A stretch of DNA of 41,650 bases from Streptomyces anulatus (GTDB taxonomy: Bacteria; Actinomycetota; Actinomycetes; Streptomycetales; Streptomycetaceae): contig NZ_JOEZ01000044.1 of NCBI RefSeq assembly GCF_000721175.1, forward strand, positions 1 to 41,650. Direction: 5' to 3'. Shown here piece after piece: positions 1 to 8,923 of the stretch (positions within the stretch are counted from its first letter, which is position 1; each line of letters starts with the position of its first letter). The notes below the pieces were generated by a model. That model saw only the letters and a list, made by a program, of their open reading frames with translations. It did no database searches and was not told the DNA's origin. Both the position numbers and the translations under genes were made by a program.

Positions 1-126
1 CCTCGGTGCGATGTTGCCGCCCGCCGCCTCCGGCCGCGCCCGCGGCCCCCACCGCTCCCGGCCTGCCCCCGCACGTCGGTTCCGCCGCCTCTGGCCGGGA
101 CGGACGGCGGCGTGTTACGAAGGTGC

Positions 127-1746
127 ATGCCCGCACCCCAGTCACCCGCATCCCGGACACCCGCAGGTCAGCCCGGAGCCCGGGAGCCCTCCGGCCCCGG
201 CGCGCCCGCCCGGGACCGCTACGACGCCGTGATCGTCGGCGGTGGACACAACGGCCTGGTCGCCGCCGCCTACCTCGCGCGCGCCGGACAGTCGGTCCTC
301 GTCCTGGAACGCCTCGGCACCACCGGGGGAGCGGCGATCTCGACCCGCCCCTTCGCCGGGGTCGACGCCCGGCTCTCGCGCTACTCGTATCTGGTGTCCC
401 TGCTGCCGGACAAGATCGTCCGGGACCTCGGCCTCGACTTCGCCGTACGCAAGCGGACCGTGTCCTCCTACACCCCCGCCGTACGCGACGGACGCCCCAC
501 CGGGCTGCTCGTCGCGGGCGACCGCACCCGGGAGTCCTTCGCCGCACTCACCGGCGGCGAGCGCGAGTACGCGGCCTGGCAGCGGTTCTACGGCATGACG
601 CAGCGGGTCGCCGAGCGCGTCTTCCCGACCCTCACCGAGCCGCTGCCCGGCCGGGACGCGCTGCGCGAGCGGATCGACGACGCCGACGCCTGGCGGATGC
701 TGTTCGAGGAACCGCTCGGAGTGGCCGTCGAGGAGAACTTCACCGACGACCTGGTGCGCGGCGTCGTCCTCACCGACGCCCTGATCGGCACCTTCGCCGA
801 CGCCCACGACACCTCGCTCCTCCAGAACCGGTGCTTCCTCTACCACGTGATCGGCGGCGGCACCGGCGACTGGGACGTCCCCGTCGGCGGCATGGGCGCG
901 CTCACCGACGCGCTGGCCGGGGCCGCCCGCGCGGCGGGCGCCGAGATCCGCGTACGGCACGAGGCGACCCGGATCGAGACCGACGGTGAGGCCGCCGAAG
1001 TCACGGTCCGCACCCCGGACGGCGAACACCTCGTCGCCGCCCGCCGGGTGCTCGTCAACGCCTCCCCTCAGGCGCTCGCCGCCCTCCTCGGTGACACCCC
1101 GCCCCCTCCCGCGGAGGGCGCCCAGCTCAAGGTGAACATGCTGCTCACCCGGCTGCCGGGACTCCGCGACCGTTCCGTCGATCCCCGGCAGGCGTTCGCG
1201 GGTACGTTCCACATCGCCGAGGGGTACGAGCAGCTCGCCGACGCCTACCGGGACGCGGCGGCGGGCAGGCTGCCCGCCGCCCCGCCGTCCGAGATCTACT
1301 GCCACTCACTGACCGACCCCTCGATCCTCGGCCCCGGCCTCGCCGCGCGCGGCTACCAGACCCTCACCCTCTTCGGCCTGCACACCCCGGCCCGGCTGTT
1401 CGCCGCCGACAACGACGCCGCCCGCGCGGACCTGCTGAAGGCGACCCTGGCCGAACTGGACGCGCACCTGGCGGAGCCGGTCACCGACTGCCTGGCCCTC
1501 GACGAGAGAGGCGAGCCCTGCATCGAGGCGAAGACCCCGCTCGACCTGGAGCGCGATCTGCGGCTGCCCGGCGGCCACATCTTCCACCGCGACCTCTCCT
1601 TCCCGTACGCCGACGAGGGCACCGGGCGCTGGGGCGTGGAGACCGCGCACGCCAATGTGCTGCTCTGCGGGGCGGGCGCCGTGCGCGGCGGCGGTGTCAG
1701 CGGGGTCCCCGGCCACAACGCGGCGATGGCGGCGCTGGGCCGGTGA
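127..1746 (+). CDS. Phytoene-dehydrogenase-like FAD-dependent oxidoreductase
   Basis: The protein has 539 residues. It has an N-terminal Rossmann FAD-binding motif, GGGHNG at about residues 38-43, with an acidic residue (E61) ending the second strand. A glycine-rich C-terminal block (GAGAVRGGGVSGVPGHN) also contacts FAD in the phytoene desaturase/amine oxidase superfamily. There is no signal peptide, so it should be a cytosolic flavoprotein acting on a lipid or isoprenoid-like substrate; the substrate cannot be read from sequence. I chose the ATG at 127 because GAAGG lies just upstream; a GTG at 112 in the same frame is the alternative. No carotenoid genes are nearby, so carotenoid biosynthesis is not supported. 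It converges with the serine hydrolase gene downstream. Confidence 0.85.
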   Translation: MPAPQSPASRTPAGQPGAREPSGPGAPARDRYDAVIVGGGHNGLVAAAYLARAGQSVLVLERLGTTGGAAISTRPFAGVDARLSRYSYLVSLLPDKIVRDLGLDFAVRKRTVSSYTPAVRDGRPTGLLVAGDRTRESFAALTGGEREYAAWQRFYGMTQRVAERVFPTLTEPLPGRDALRERIDDADAWRMLFEEPLGVAVEENFTDDLVRGVVLTDALIGTFADAHDTSLLQNRCFLYHVIGGGTGDWDVPVGGMGALTDALAGAARAAGAEIRVRHEATRIETDGEAAEVTVRTPDGEHLVAARRVLVNASPQALAALLGDTPPPPAEGAQLKVNMLLTRLPGLRDRSVDPRQAFAGTFHIAEGYEQLADAYRDAAAGRLPAAPPSEIYCHSLTDPSILGPGLAARGYQTLTLFGLHTPARLFAADNDAARADLLKATLAELDAHLAEPVTDCLALDERGEPCIEAKTPLDLERDLRLPGGHIFHRDLSFPYADEGTGRWGVETAHANVLLCGAGAVRGGGVSGVPGHNAAMAALGR

Positions 1747-1767
1747 CCAGGGCCGGCCCGGCGCCGC

Positions 1768-3798
1768 TCAGTCCGCCGACGGAACCCAGCCCGTCGCCTC
1801 GATCCGGCCCGCGTCCCGGGGCCGTTCCGCGTCGAAGACCGTGCGGACGCCGTCGCGGACCCGCAGGCCGTCCACGTACGCGCCGCGTCCCACGTACAGC
1901 CGGTCGGTGGTGTAGCGCCAGCGCAGGCGGACGTCCTGGCCGCGCCAGGCCGTCAGGTCCGCCTCCAGCCGGTGCCAGACGCGCCCCGACCAGCCGGTCG
2001 CCGAGCCCGCCGGGTGCGGCCGTGGGTCCGGGCCGTGGTGGCCTGAAGCCGGCGCGAACGTGGTGAACGGCACCGGCTGCCAGTCCCGGCCACCCGCCGA
2101 CGCCTCCAGGAAGAGGCCGTCGGCGGCCGGTTCGGTGTCCCACCACAGCGCGCACTCCAGGCGGGCCCGCGCGGAGTTCGGACGCAGCGTCGGCAGGGTG
2201 AGGGTGGCGGTGGACGCGCTCGCCATCCCGGCGAACCAGGCGGTGCGCCCCCGCTCGGGCCGGACCGGAACGGCGCGCGCGAGCTGGTTGGCGGCCGCCA
2301 CCCGGGGCGCGCTGCCCGAGCGCCAACTGCGCACGGGATGAACCGAGTTGCCCAGAACGATGAGGAAGGTGTCGGTCGACGGGTCGAGCACCAGGCTGGT
2401 CCCGGTGAATCCGGTGTGCCCCGCACTGCGCGGAGTCGCCATCGCCCCCATGTACCAGTGCTGGTAGAGCTCGAAGCCTAGGCCGTGCTCGTCGCCCGGG
2501 AACGCGGTGTTGAAGTCGGTGAACAGGAGGTCGACCGAGTCCTCGGACAGGATCCGGGAGCGGCCGTAGACCCCGCCGTTGAGGAGCGTCCGGGCGAGGA
2601 TCGCGAGATCCCAGGCGCAGGAGAACACCCCGGCGTGGCCGGCCACCCCGTCCAGGCTGAAGGCGTTCTCGTCGTGCACCTCGCCCCAGACCAGCCCGCG
2701 TTCGAGGCCGGACCAGGGCAGCCGGGCGTCCTCGGTGGCCGCGATCTTCGGCTTCCAGGAGGCGGGCGGGTTGTAGCGGGTGCGGTGCATCCCGAGCGGG
2801 GCGGTGATCTCCTCGCGGAGCAGGGCGTCCAGCGGCCGGCCGGTGATCTTCTCCAGGATCAGTTGCAGCGAGACCAGGTTGAGGTCGGAGTAGAGGTAGG
2901 CGCTGCCCGGCGTGCTCGCGGGAACCTCCTCCCACAGCATCCGGAGCTTCCCTTCCCGGGTCGGCTCCTTGTACAGCGGGATCCACGCCCGGAAACCCGA
3001 GGTGTGGGTGAGCAGTTGGCGGACCGTGATGTCCTGCTTGCCGCCGCCCGCGAAGTCCGGGAGGTACGAGGCGACCGCCGCATCCAGCTCCAGTTCGCCG
3101 CGCTCGATCTGCTGGACCGCCAGGAGCGAGGTGAACAGCTTGGAGATCGAGGCCAGGTCGAAGACGGTGTCCTCGGCCATCGCGATCTGCTGGTCCGCCG
3201 GGAACTCCACCCCGGTGTCGGTCTTCTCGTCGTACGCGCAATAGCGCACCGCCTTGCCGATCGGCCGGTGCAGCGCCACCGTGCCGCCCCGCCCGGCGAG
3301 CAGTACCGCGCCGGCGTACCAGGGGTGCTCGGGGGAGTCGGCGAGATAGGCCTCGGCGTCCCGGACGAGCTGGTCCAGCGGCCCTTGGAGCAGCCCGGCG
3401 CGCGCGGCGCTCCCGCGCCGCAGCGTGGGCCGGTGTGCCCCTGACTCCATGCCCGCTCCCGTGTCCGCCGCTCCGTCCGTCGCCCCCGCGTCCCGCCCGC
3501 TCCGGGCGGCCGCGCCCGCGAGCGGAATCGGCGTCAGCGCGAGCGCGCCGCCCAGCGCCAGTATCCCGCTGCCCAGCCGGCGCCTGGCGATGCCGCTCCC
3601 GGCCGCGCCGGTGCCGGTCGCGGAGTCGCGGCTCGCGGTCCGCTCCCCGCCTCCTCGCGCGCGCCGGCCGCCCGGACCGTCCTGGCCGTCCTGGCCGCCC
3701 GGACCGTCCTGGCCGTCCTGGCCGTCCTGGCCGTCCCGGCCGTTCCGGCCGTCCCGGCCGTCCGCCGTCCGCCTGTTCCCCTGCGTGTCCCCGGTCAT
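1768..3798 (-). CDS. Secreted serine hydrolase (class C beta-lactamase fold) with collagen-like N-terminus and C-terminal jelly-roll-like domain
   Basis: The protein has 676 residues. Residues 13-44 form an uninterrupted Gly-X-Y run (glycine at every third position from 14 to 44). A twin-arginine signal-like stretch follows (RRRLGSGI near residue 72, then a hydrophobic core ending in AGAAA). The beta-lactamase/penicillin-binding domain carries S217-I-S-K220, Y303-S-D and a later HTG motif, as in class C beta-lactamases, DD-peptidases and EstB-type esterases. The last 150 residues resemble a beta-sandwich ligand-binding module ending in a VDGLRVRDG strand. It is probably exported and acts on a peptidoglycan or ester substrate. 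The ATG is preceded by AAGGAGTT at good spacing, so the long N-terminal extension appears real. Its promoter region faces that of the nitronate monooxygenase gene. Confidence 0.85.
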   Translation of the reverse strand: MTGDTQGNRRTADGRDGRNGRDGQDGQDGQDGPGGQDGQDGPGGRRARGGGERTASRDSATGTGAAGSGIARRRLGSGILALGGALALTPIPLAGAAARSGRDAGATDGAADTGAGMESGAHRPTLRRGSAARAGLLQGPLDQLVRDAEAYLADSPEHPWYAGAVLLAGRGGTVALHRPIGKAVRYCAYDEKTDTGVEFPADQQIAMAEDTVFDLASISKLFTSLLAVQQIERGELELDAAVASYLPDFAGGGKQDITVRQLLTHTSGFRAWIPLYKEPTREGKLRMLWEEVPASTPGSAYLYSDLNLVSLQLILEKITGRPLDALLREEITAPLGMHRTRYNPPASWKPKIAATEDARLPWSGLERGLVWGEVHDENAFSLDGVAGHAGVFSCAWDLAILARTLLNGGVYGRSRILSEDSVDLLFTDFNTAFPGDEHGLGFELYQHWYMGAMATPRSAGHTGFTGTSLVLDPSTDTFLIVLGNSVHPVRSWRSGSAPRVAAANQLARAVPVRPERGRTAWFAGMASASTATLTLPTLRPNSARARLECALWWDTEPAADGLFLEASAGGRDWQPVPFTTFAPASGHHGPDPRPHPAGSATGWSGRVWHRLEADLTAWRGQDVRLRWRYTTDRLYVGRGAYVDGLRVRDGVRTVFDAERPRDAGRIEATGWVPSAD
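3667..3762 (-). repeat. 9-bp tandem repeats encoding collagen-like Gly-X-Y triplets
   Basis: About eleven degenerate 9-bp units lie in the reading frame of the serine hydrolase and encode G-R-D, G-Q-D and G-P-G triplets. The unit on the plus strand is close to CCGTCCTGG. Such tracts can change copy number by slippage without shifting the frame. Confidence 0.8.
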
Positions 3799-3962
3799 TC
3801 GTAACTCCTTCCCGCGCCCGACGCCCGGTCACCGGGCCGTACCCGGGTTCCGGCGCCCGCACGAAAGTAACTTCCGAAATCTCGCCGAGCAGTGAAGGTT
3901 CCTGCCGCCGCAGAGGTTACTGTCACCCCCGCGCTCCCGTGCGCGTCCCGGCCCGCAAAGAA

Positions 3963-3979
3963 TCTGACACAGCATCAGA
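3963..3979. promoter_or_regulatory. 17-bp palindromic operator, copy 1
   Basis: The sequence TCTGACACAGCATCAGA is a 5-bp inverted repeat (TCTGA/TCAGA) that lies 43 bp before the nitronate monooxygenase start. The site at 15640-15656 has the same arms. The identity extends outside the arms as AATCTGAC, six variable bases, then TCAGAAA. The size and symmetry suit a TetR-family repressor, which is inference. Confidence 0.55.
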
Positions 3980-4022
3980 AAAGCTCTTCCCTCGGCTGCC
4001 CCGCTGCGGCATCCTGCCGCCC

Positions 4023-5132
4023 ATGGAGACGGAACTGAGCCGGCAACTGGGAATCGAGCACGCCATATTCGGCTTCACGCCGTTCCCCGAGGTCGCCGCG
4101 GCCATCACCAGAGCCGGCGGCTTCGGCGTGCTCGGGGCGGTCCGCTACACCGCGCCCGAGGACCTCGCGCGTGACCTGGACCGCCTGCACGAACACGCCG
4201 ACGGCAAGCCCTACGGCCTTGACGTCGTCATGCCGGCCAAGAAGGTCGAAGGTGTCACCGAAGCGGACGTCGAGGCGATGATCCCGGCCGAACACCGCGG
4301 ATTCGTGCAGGACCTCCTGGCCCGATACGGCGTGCCCGAACTCGCCGAGGGAGAGGCGTCCGGCTGGCGCATCACCGGCTGGATGGAGGAGGTCGCCCGG
4401 GGCCAGCTCGACGTGGCCTTCGACTACCCGATCAAGCTGCTGGCCAACGCCCTCGGCTCACCGCCCGCCGACGTCATCGAGCGGGCCCACGAGCACGGGG
4501 TCCTCGTCGCCGCCCTGGCCGGGAGCGCCCGGCACGCCCGGCGGCACGCGGAGGCGGGCATCGACGTCGTCGTCGCCCAGGGGTACGAGGCGGGCGGCCA
4601 CACCGGGGAGATCGGCTCCATGGTGCTGGTCCCCGAAGTCGTCGAGGCCGTCGCCCCGCTGCCCGTGCTCGCCGCCGGAGGCATCGGCAGCGGCGAACAG
4701 GTGGCCGCCGGGATCGCCCTCGGCGCGCAGGGCGTCTGGCTCGGCTCCCTCTGGCTCACCACGGAGGAGGCCGACCTGCACTCCCCGGCCCTGACCGCCA
4801 AGCTCCTGGCCGCCGGCTCCGGCGACACCGTCCGCTCCCGCGCCCTCACGGGGAAACCCGCACGCCAGCTCCGTACCGCGTGGACCGACGCCTGGGAGGA
4901 CGGGGCCGGACCCGGCGCCCTGCCGATGCCGCTCCAGGGGCTGCTGGTCGCCGAGGCCGTCTCCCGGATCCAGAAGTACGAGGTCGGGGAGCTGCTCGGC
5001 ACACCCGTCGGGCAGATCGTGGGCCGGATGACCGGCGAACGCAGCGTCCAGGCCGTCGTCGACGACCTGACCAGCGGCTTCGAACGGGCCGTCACCCGCT
5101 TGAACCGCATCGCCGGAAGGAGCGCCACGTGA
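4023..5132 (+). CDS. Nitronate monooxygenase family FMN-dependent TIM-barrel oxidoreductase
   Basis: The protein has 369 residues. The family phosphate/FMN-binding motifs are visible: AAGGIGSG at about 217-224 and GVWLGS at about 237-242. The catalytic-histidine loop EAGGHTG has H193. Members oxidise alkyl nitronates, but many cluster with beta-oxidation genes and are thought to handle acyl-CoA-like or unsaturated substrates; a similar protein (Rv3553) sits in the mycobacterial sterol-ring regulon (from memory). The stop codon overlaps the start of the following acyl-CoA ligase gene by 4 bp, so the two are translated together. The palindrome at 3963-3979 probably controls the pair. Confidence 0.9.
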   Translation: METELSRQLGIEHAIFGFTPFPEVAAAITRAGGFGVLGAVRYTAPEDLARDLDRLHEHADGKPYGLDVVMPAKKVEGVTEADVEAMIPAEHRGFVQDLLARYGVPELAEGEASGWRITGWMEEVARGQLDVAFDYPIKLLANALGSPPADVIERAHEHGVLVAALAGSARHARRHAEAGIDVVVAQGYEAGGHTGEIGSMVLVPEVVEAVAPLPVLAAGGIGSGEQVAAGIALGAQGVWLGSLWLTTEEADLHSPALTAKLLAAGSGDTVRSRALTGKPARQLRTAWTDAWEDGAGPGALPMPLQGLLVAEAVSRIQKYEVGELLGTPVGQIVGRMTGERSVQAVVDDLTSGFERAVTRLNRIAGRSAT

Positions 5133-6679
5133 GCCAGCTGCCCAACGGCTTCTGGGCCCAGGCCGCCGCCGACCCCCACCGCACCGTCCTGATCGCCCCC
5201 GACGGCGAGGAGTGGAGCGCGGGCCGGCTGCACGCCGACGTCAACCGCATGGTCCACGGACTGCGCGCGGCGGGGCTGCGCGAGGGCGACGCGTTCGCCG
5301 TCGTGCTGCCCAACGGCGTCGAACTCCTCACCGCCTACCTCGCAGCCTTGCAGGCGGGCCTCTACCTCGTCCCGGTCAACCACCACCTCGTCGGCCCCGA
5401 GATCGCCTGGATCGTCGCCGACTCGGGCGCCCGTGTCCTGATCTCCCAGGAACGCTTCGCGGCCACAGCCACGGCCGCCGCCGACGAGGCGGAACTGCCC
5501 GGCACCCACCGCTACGGGGTCGGAGACGTCCCCGGCAGCCGCCCGTACGCCGAACTCCTCGACGGCCACCCCGCAACCCCGCCCGACGACCGGACCCTCG
5601 GCTGGGTCATGAACTACACCTCGGGCACCACCGGCCGCCCGCGCGGCATCCGGCGCCCGCTGCCCGGCAAACGGCCCGAGGAGACCTATCTCGGCGGGTT
5701 CCTCGGCATCTTCGGCATCCGGCCGTTCGACGACAACGTCCACCTGGTCTGCTCACCGCTCTACCACACCGCCGTACTCCAGTTCGCGGGCGCCGCACTC
5801 CACATCGGCCACCCGCTGGTCCTGATGGACGGCTGGGACCCGGAGGAGATGCTGCGCGCCATCGACGCCCACCGGTGCACCCACACCCACATGGTCCCGA
5901 CCCAGTTCCACCGCCTGCTCGCGCTGCCCGACGAGGTGAAGGAGCGCTACGACGTCTCCTCCATGCGGCACGCCGTCCACGGGGCCGCCCCCTGCCCCGA
6001 CCACGTCAAGCGTGCCATGATCGACTGGTGGGGGAGCTGTGTCGAGGAGTACTACGCGGCCAGCGAGGGAGGCGGAGCGTTCGCCACCGCCGAGGACTGG
6101 CTGAAGAAGCCCGGCACCGTCGGCAAGGCCTGGCCGATCAGCGAGCTGGCCGTCTTCGACGACGAAGGCAACCGGCTCCCGGCGGGCGAACTGGGCACCG
6201 TCTACATGAAGATGAGCACCGGCGGCTTCAGCTACCACAAGGACGAGACCAAGACCCGCACGAACCGCATCGGTGACTTCTTCACCGTCGGCGACCTCGG
6301 GGTACTGGACGCGGACGGCTACCTCTTCCTCCGCGACCGCAAGATCGACATGATCATCGCGGGCGGCGTCAACATCTACCCCGCGGAGATCGAGGCGGCC
6401 CTGCTCACCCACCCCGCCGTCGCGGACGCCGCCGCCTTCGGCATCCCGCACGCCGACCGGGGCGAGGAGGTCAAGGCCGTCGTCGAACCGGCCGAGGGCC
6501 ACGAGCCGTCGGACGCGCTCGCCGCCGCGATCCTCGCCCACTGCGAGGGGCGGCTCGCCGGGTACAAACGGCCCCGGAGCCTCGACTTCATCACCGCCAT
6601 GCCCCGCGACCCCAACGGCAAGCTCTACAAACGGCGGCTGCGCGAACCGTACTGGGAGGGCTTCGAGCGCCCGCTGTAG
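5129..6679 (+). CDS. Acyl-CoA synthetase (FadD-like AMP-forming ligase)
   Basis: The protein has 516 residues and belongs to the ANL superfamily. The P-loop-like motif TSGTTGRPRG is at about 164-173. A later GDLGVLDADGYLFLRDRK hinge and a GGVNIYPAEIE block follow, and the C-terminal DPNGKLYKR holds the catalytic lysine. It activates a carboxylic acid to its CoA thioester with ATP. The GTG start is given by a 4-bp GTGA overlap with the upstream monooxygenase and a GGAAGGAG site before it. The acid cannot be named; the cluster context points to a branched, cyclic or sterol/terpenoid-derived acid rather than a plain fatty acid. Confidence 0.9.
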   Translation: MSQLPNGFWAQAAADPHRTVLIAPDGEEWSAGRLHADVNRMVHGLRAAGLREGDAFAVVLPNGVELLTAYLAALQAGLYLVPVNHHLVGPEIAWIVADSGARVLISQERFAATATAAADEAELPGTHRYGVGDVPGSRPYAELLDGHPATPPDDRTLGWVMNYTSGTTGRPRGIRRPLPGKRPEETYLGGFLGIFGIRPFDDNVHLVCSPLYHTAVLQFAGAALHIGHPLVLMDGWDPEEMLRAIDAHRCTHTHMVPTQFHRLLALPDEVKERYDVSSMRHAVHGAAPCPDHVKRAMIDWWGSCVEEYYAASEGGGAFATAEDWLKKPGTVGKAWPISELAVFDDEGNRLPAGELGTVYMKMSTGGFSYHKDETKTRTNRIGDFFTVGDLGVLDADGYLFLRDRKIDMIIAGGVNIYPAEIEAALLTHPAVADAAAFGIPHADRGEEVKAVVEPAEGHEPSDALAAAILAHCEGRLAGYKRPRSLDFITAMPRDPNGKLYKRRLREPYWEGFERPL

Positions 6680-6841
6680 CGGCGACCAGGGCCGGGAGGG
6701 CCCGCCGCTCCTGTAGCCGGCCCCGGCACCGGGCCGGCGCGCTCAGCGATAGCCGCCCAGACCGTCCGCCAGCTCTTCCTCGTCACGTCGCGTCCGGCGC
6801 CCGTGGCTCCGGTGTGCGGAAGCCACGGCCGAGCCTGGTGA

Positions 6842-6910
6842 GGGCGCGCAGGCTACGTGGAGAACTCCAACGACAGCGCGTGGCTGACCAACGCCGATCA
6901 GCAGCTGGCC
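6842..6910 (+). pseudogene. Possible remnant of a penicillin-acylase-family gene
   Basis: A short open stretch translates to GYVENSNDSAWLTNA and a little more. NSNDS-W-L-TNP is a hallmark near the middle of penicillin/aculeacin acylases (N-terminal nucleophile hydrolases). A stop codon lies just upstream at 6839-6841 and similarity fades after about 20 residues, so at most a scrap remains. The rest of the gap at 6680-7009 shows nothing else I can identify. Confidence 0.4.
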
Positions 6911-7009
6911 GCGATCGTGTTCACCCACGGCATGCGCTGGGCCCGGTGCAGCGACCGGGTCGGTATCCAGCCCCTTGACCCCGGGGCCCGGGCCGCACAG
7001 GATCACGCC

Positions 7010-8509
7010 ATGACAGGTGTACGCAGCAGCACAGTCGACGGCGTCCTCACCCGCAGCGCCCGGCGCACCCCCGCCCGGACCGCCGTACGGTACGCCGGCC
7101 GGGCCTGGACCTACCGCTCCCTCGACGCCGCCGTCTCCACGGCCGCCGCCGTCCTCACCCAGGAACACGGCCTCGCCCCCGGCGACCGGGTGGCCGCCTA
7201 CGCGCACAACTCCGACGCCTATCTCATCGGCTTCCTCGCCTGCGCCCGCGCCGGGCTCGTCCACGTACCGGTCAATCAGAACCTCACCGGCGAGGACCTG
7301 ACCTACCTCCTCGACCAGTCCGGCTCCTCCCTCGTCCTGACCGACCCGGACCTCGCCGCGCGGCTCCCCGCCGGACTCCCGGTGCGGGCCCTGCGCGACG
7401 CTCCCGGCTCACTGCTCGACGCCCTGACCACTGAACGGCCGTTCACCCCGGAGCGCCCTCCCGCCTCCGACGACCTGGTGCAACTGCTCTACACCTCCGG
7501 CACCACCGCCCTGCCCAAGGGCGCGATGATGACGCACGGAGCCCTGGTCCACGAGTACGTCAGCGCGATCACCGCGCTCGGCCTCGACGCCGCCGACCGG
7601 CCCGTGCACTCCCTGCCGCTCTACCACTCGGCCCAGATGCATGTGTTCCTGCTGCCCTATCTCGCGGTGGGAGCGGAGAACACCATCCTGGACGCGCCGG
7701 ATGCCGCGTCGGTCTTCGACCTCGTCGAAGCGGGTCTGGCCGACAGCCTGTTCGCCCCGCCCACCGTCTGGATCGGCCTCGCCAACCACCCGGAGTTCGC
7801 CACCCGAGACCTCGGCGGCCTGCGCAAGGCGTTCTACGGGGCCTCGATCATGCCCGTACCCGTCCTGGAACGGCTGCGTGAACGTCTCCCGCACCTGGCC
7901 TTCTTCAACTGCTTCGGCCAGAGCGAGATCGGGCCCCTGGCCACCGTGCTGGGCCCCGACGAGCACGAGGGCCGCATGGAGTCCTGCGGCCGGCCGGTCC
8001 TCTTCGTGGAGGCCCGCGTCGTCGACGACAAGGGCGAGGACACCCCCGACGGCACCCCTGGCGAGGTCGTCTACCGATCACCCCAACTCTGCTCCGGATA
8101 CTGGGACAAGCCCGAGGAGACGGCGGCAGCCTTCCGCGACGGCTGGTTCCACTCCGGCGACCTCGCGGTCCGTGACGCCGAGGGCTTCCTCACCGTCGTC
8201 GACCGGGTCAAGGACGTCATCAACTCCGGCGGCGTCCTCGTCGCCTCCCGCCAGGTCGAGGACGCCCTCTACACCCATCCGGCCGTCGCGGAGACCGCCG
8301 TCATCGGCCTGCCGGACGACCGCTGGATCGAGGCCGTCACCGCCGTGGTCGTCCTGCGCGGCGAGGCGAGCGACACCGAACTCATCGCCCACGCCCGTGA
8401 GAAGCTCACCGGCTTCAAGGCGCCCAAGCGCGTGGTGTTCGTGGACTCACTGCCGCGCAACGCCAGCGGGAAGATCCTCAAGCGGCAGTTGCGGGACGAG
8501 CTGGCCTGA
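7010..8509 (+). CDS. Fatty-acyl-CoA synthetase (AMP-forming)
   Basis: The protein has 499 residues. It carries YTSGTTALPKG at about 161-171, FGQSE in the A5 region, GWFHSGDLA, and a C-terminal PRNASGKILKRQLR with the catalytic lysine. These mark an ANL-superfamily acyl-CoA ligase of the FadD13/long-chain type. The reading frame stays open back to 6857, but those extra codons belong to an acylase remnant. The ATG at 7010 begins a normal ligase N-terminus and follows GGATCACGCC, a weak ribosome site. It probably has its own promoter, because 330 bp separate it from the previous ligase. Confidence 0.88.
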   Translation: MTGVRSSTVDGVLTRSARRTPARTAVRYAGRAWTYRSLDAAVSTAAAVLTQEHGLAPGDRVAAYAHNSDAYLIGFLACARAGLVHVPVNQNLTGEDLTYLLDQSGSSLVLTDPDLAARLPAGLPVRALRDAPGSLLDALTTERPFTPERPPASDDLVQLLYTSGTTALPKGAMMTHGALVHEYVSAITALGLDAADRPVHSLPLYHSAQMHVFLLPYLAVGAENTILDAPDAASVFDLVEAGLADSLFAPPTVWIGLANHPEFATRDLGGLRKAFYGASIMPVPVLERLRERLPHLAFFNCFGQSEIGPLATVLGPDEHEGRMESCGRPVLFVEARVVDDKGEDTPDGTPGEVVYRSPQLCSGYWDKPEETAAAFRDGWFHSGDLAVRDAEGFLTVVDRVKDVINSGGVLVASRQVEDALYTHPAVAETAVIGLPDDRWIEAVTAVVVLRGEASDTELIAHAREKLTGFKAPKRVVFVDSLPRNASGKILKRQLRDELA

Positions 8510-8518
8510 CCCGGTCTC

Positions 8519-8900
8519 CTACTCGGTGCGCAGCGCCGTGGCCGTCCGGGCCCCGGCGCCCCCCCGGCGGGCAGGAGCGCACCGACGACGGCGATGAGCA
8601 GGCCGCCCGGTGTCAGCGGGAGCAACGCGGCGGCCCGGTGGACGTCGATGACGGAACCCGGGAGGCGGAGCCCCGCACCGTCGCCCGTCGCGGGCATGAC
8701 CCAGCCGTGCGGGGCCACGCCGAGCGGCACCTGCTCCTCCGCTCGCGGGGCGCATCCCGTGAGGGCGGCGGTGGGGCAAAGGGCGGTGACCTGGGACCGG
8801 TTGGTGAGCTGCGCAGCGGGAGAGTCGCAGTCCCCGGCCCTCTCCGTCGAGATTGTCGAGCAGTTGTCCGTGTAGTGGGAGCGGGTGTTGCGGTGGTGTG
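8519..8900 (-). pseudogene. FtsX-family ABC transporter permease, C-terminal remnant with frameshift
   Basis: On the minus strand one frame gives VIDVHRAAALLPLTP, then a hydrophobic helix GGLLIAVVGALLPAG, which is the last membrane segment of an FtsX/MacB-type permease. The expected cytosolic tail (ARTATALRTE then stop) continues in the next frame. The switch falls at a run of seven C residues (8559-8565). Upstream residues could be part of the extracellular domain. No start codon, ATPase partner or N-terminal helices remain. A sequencing error at the homopolymer would repair the frame but not the missing 5' part. Confidence 0.55.
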
Positions 8901-8923
8901 AACACGCCCGTCACCGACGCTGT

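Noticed and set aside
2485..3444. 319-codon open frame on the plus strand
   Set aside because: It is the antisense of the serine hydrolase gene, Val/Gly/Glu-rich, with no family motif.
3667..3762. CRISPR-like short repeats
   Set aside because: The 9-bp units are contiguous, have no spacers and encode Gly-X-Y triplets in a gene.
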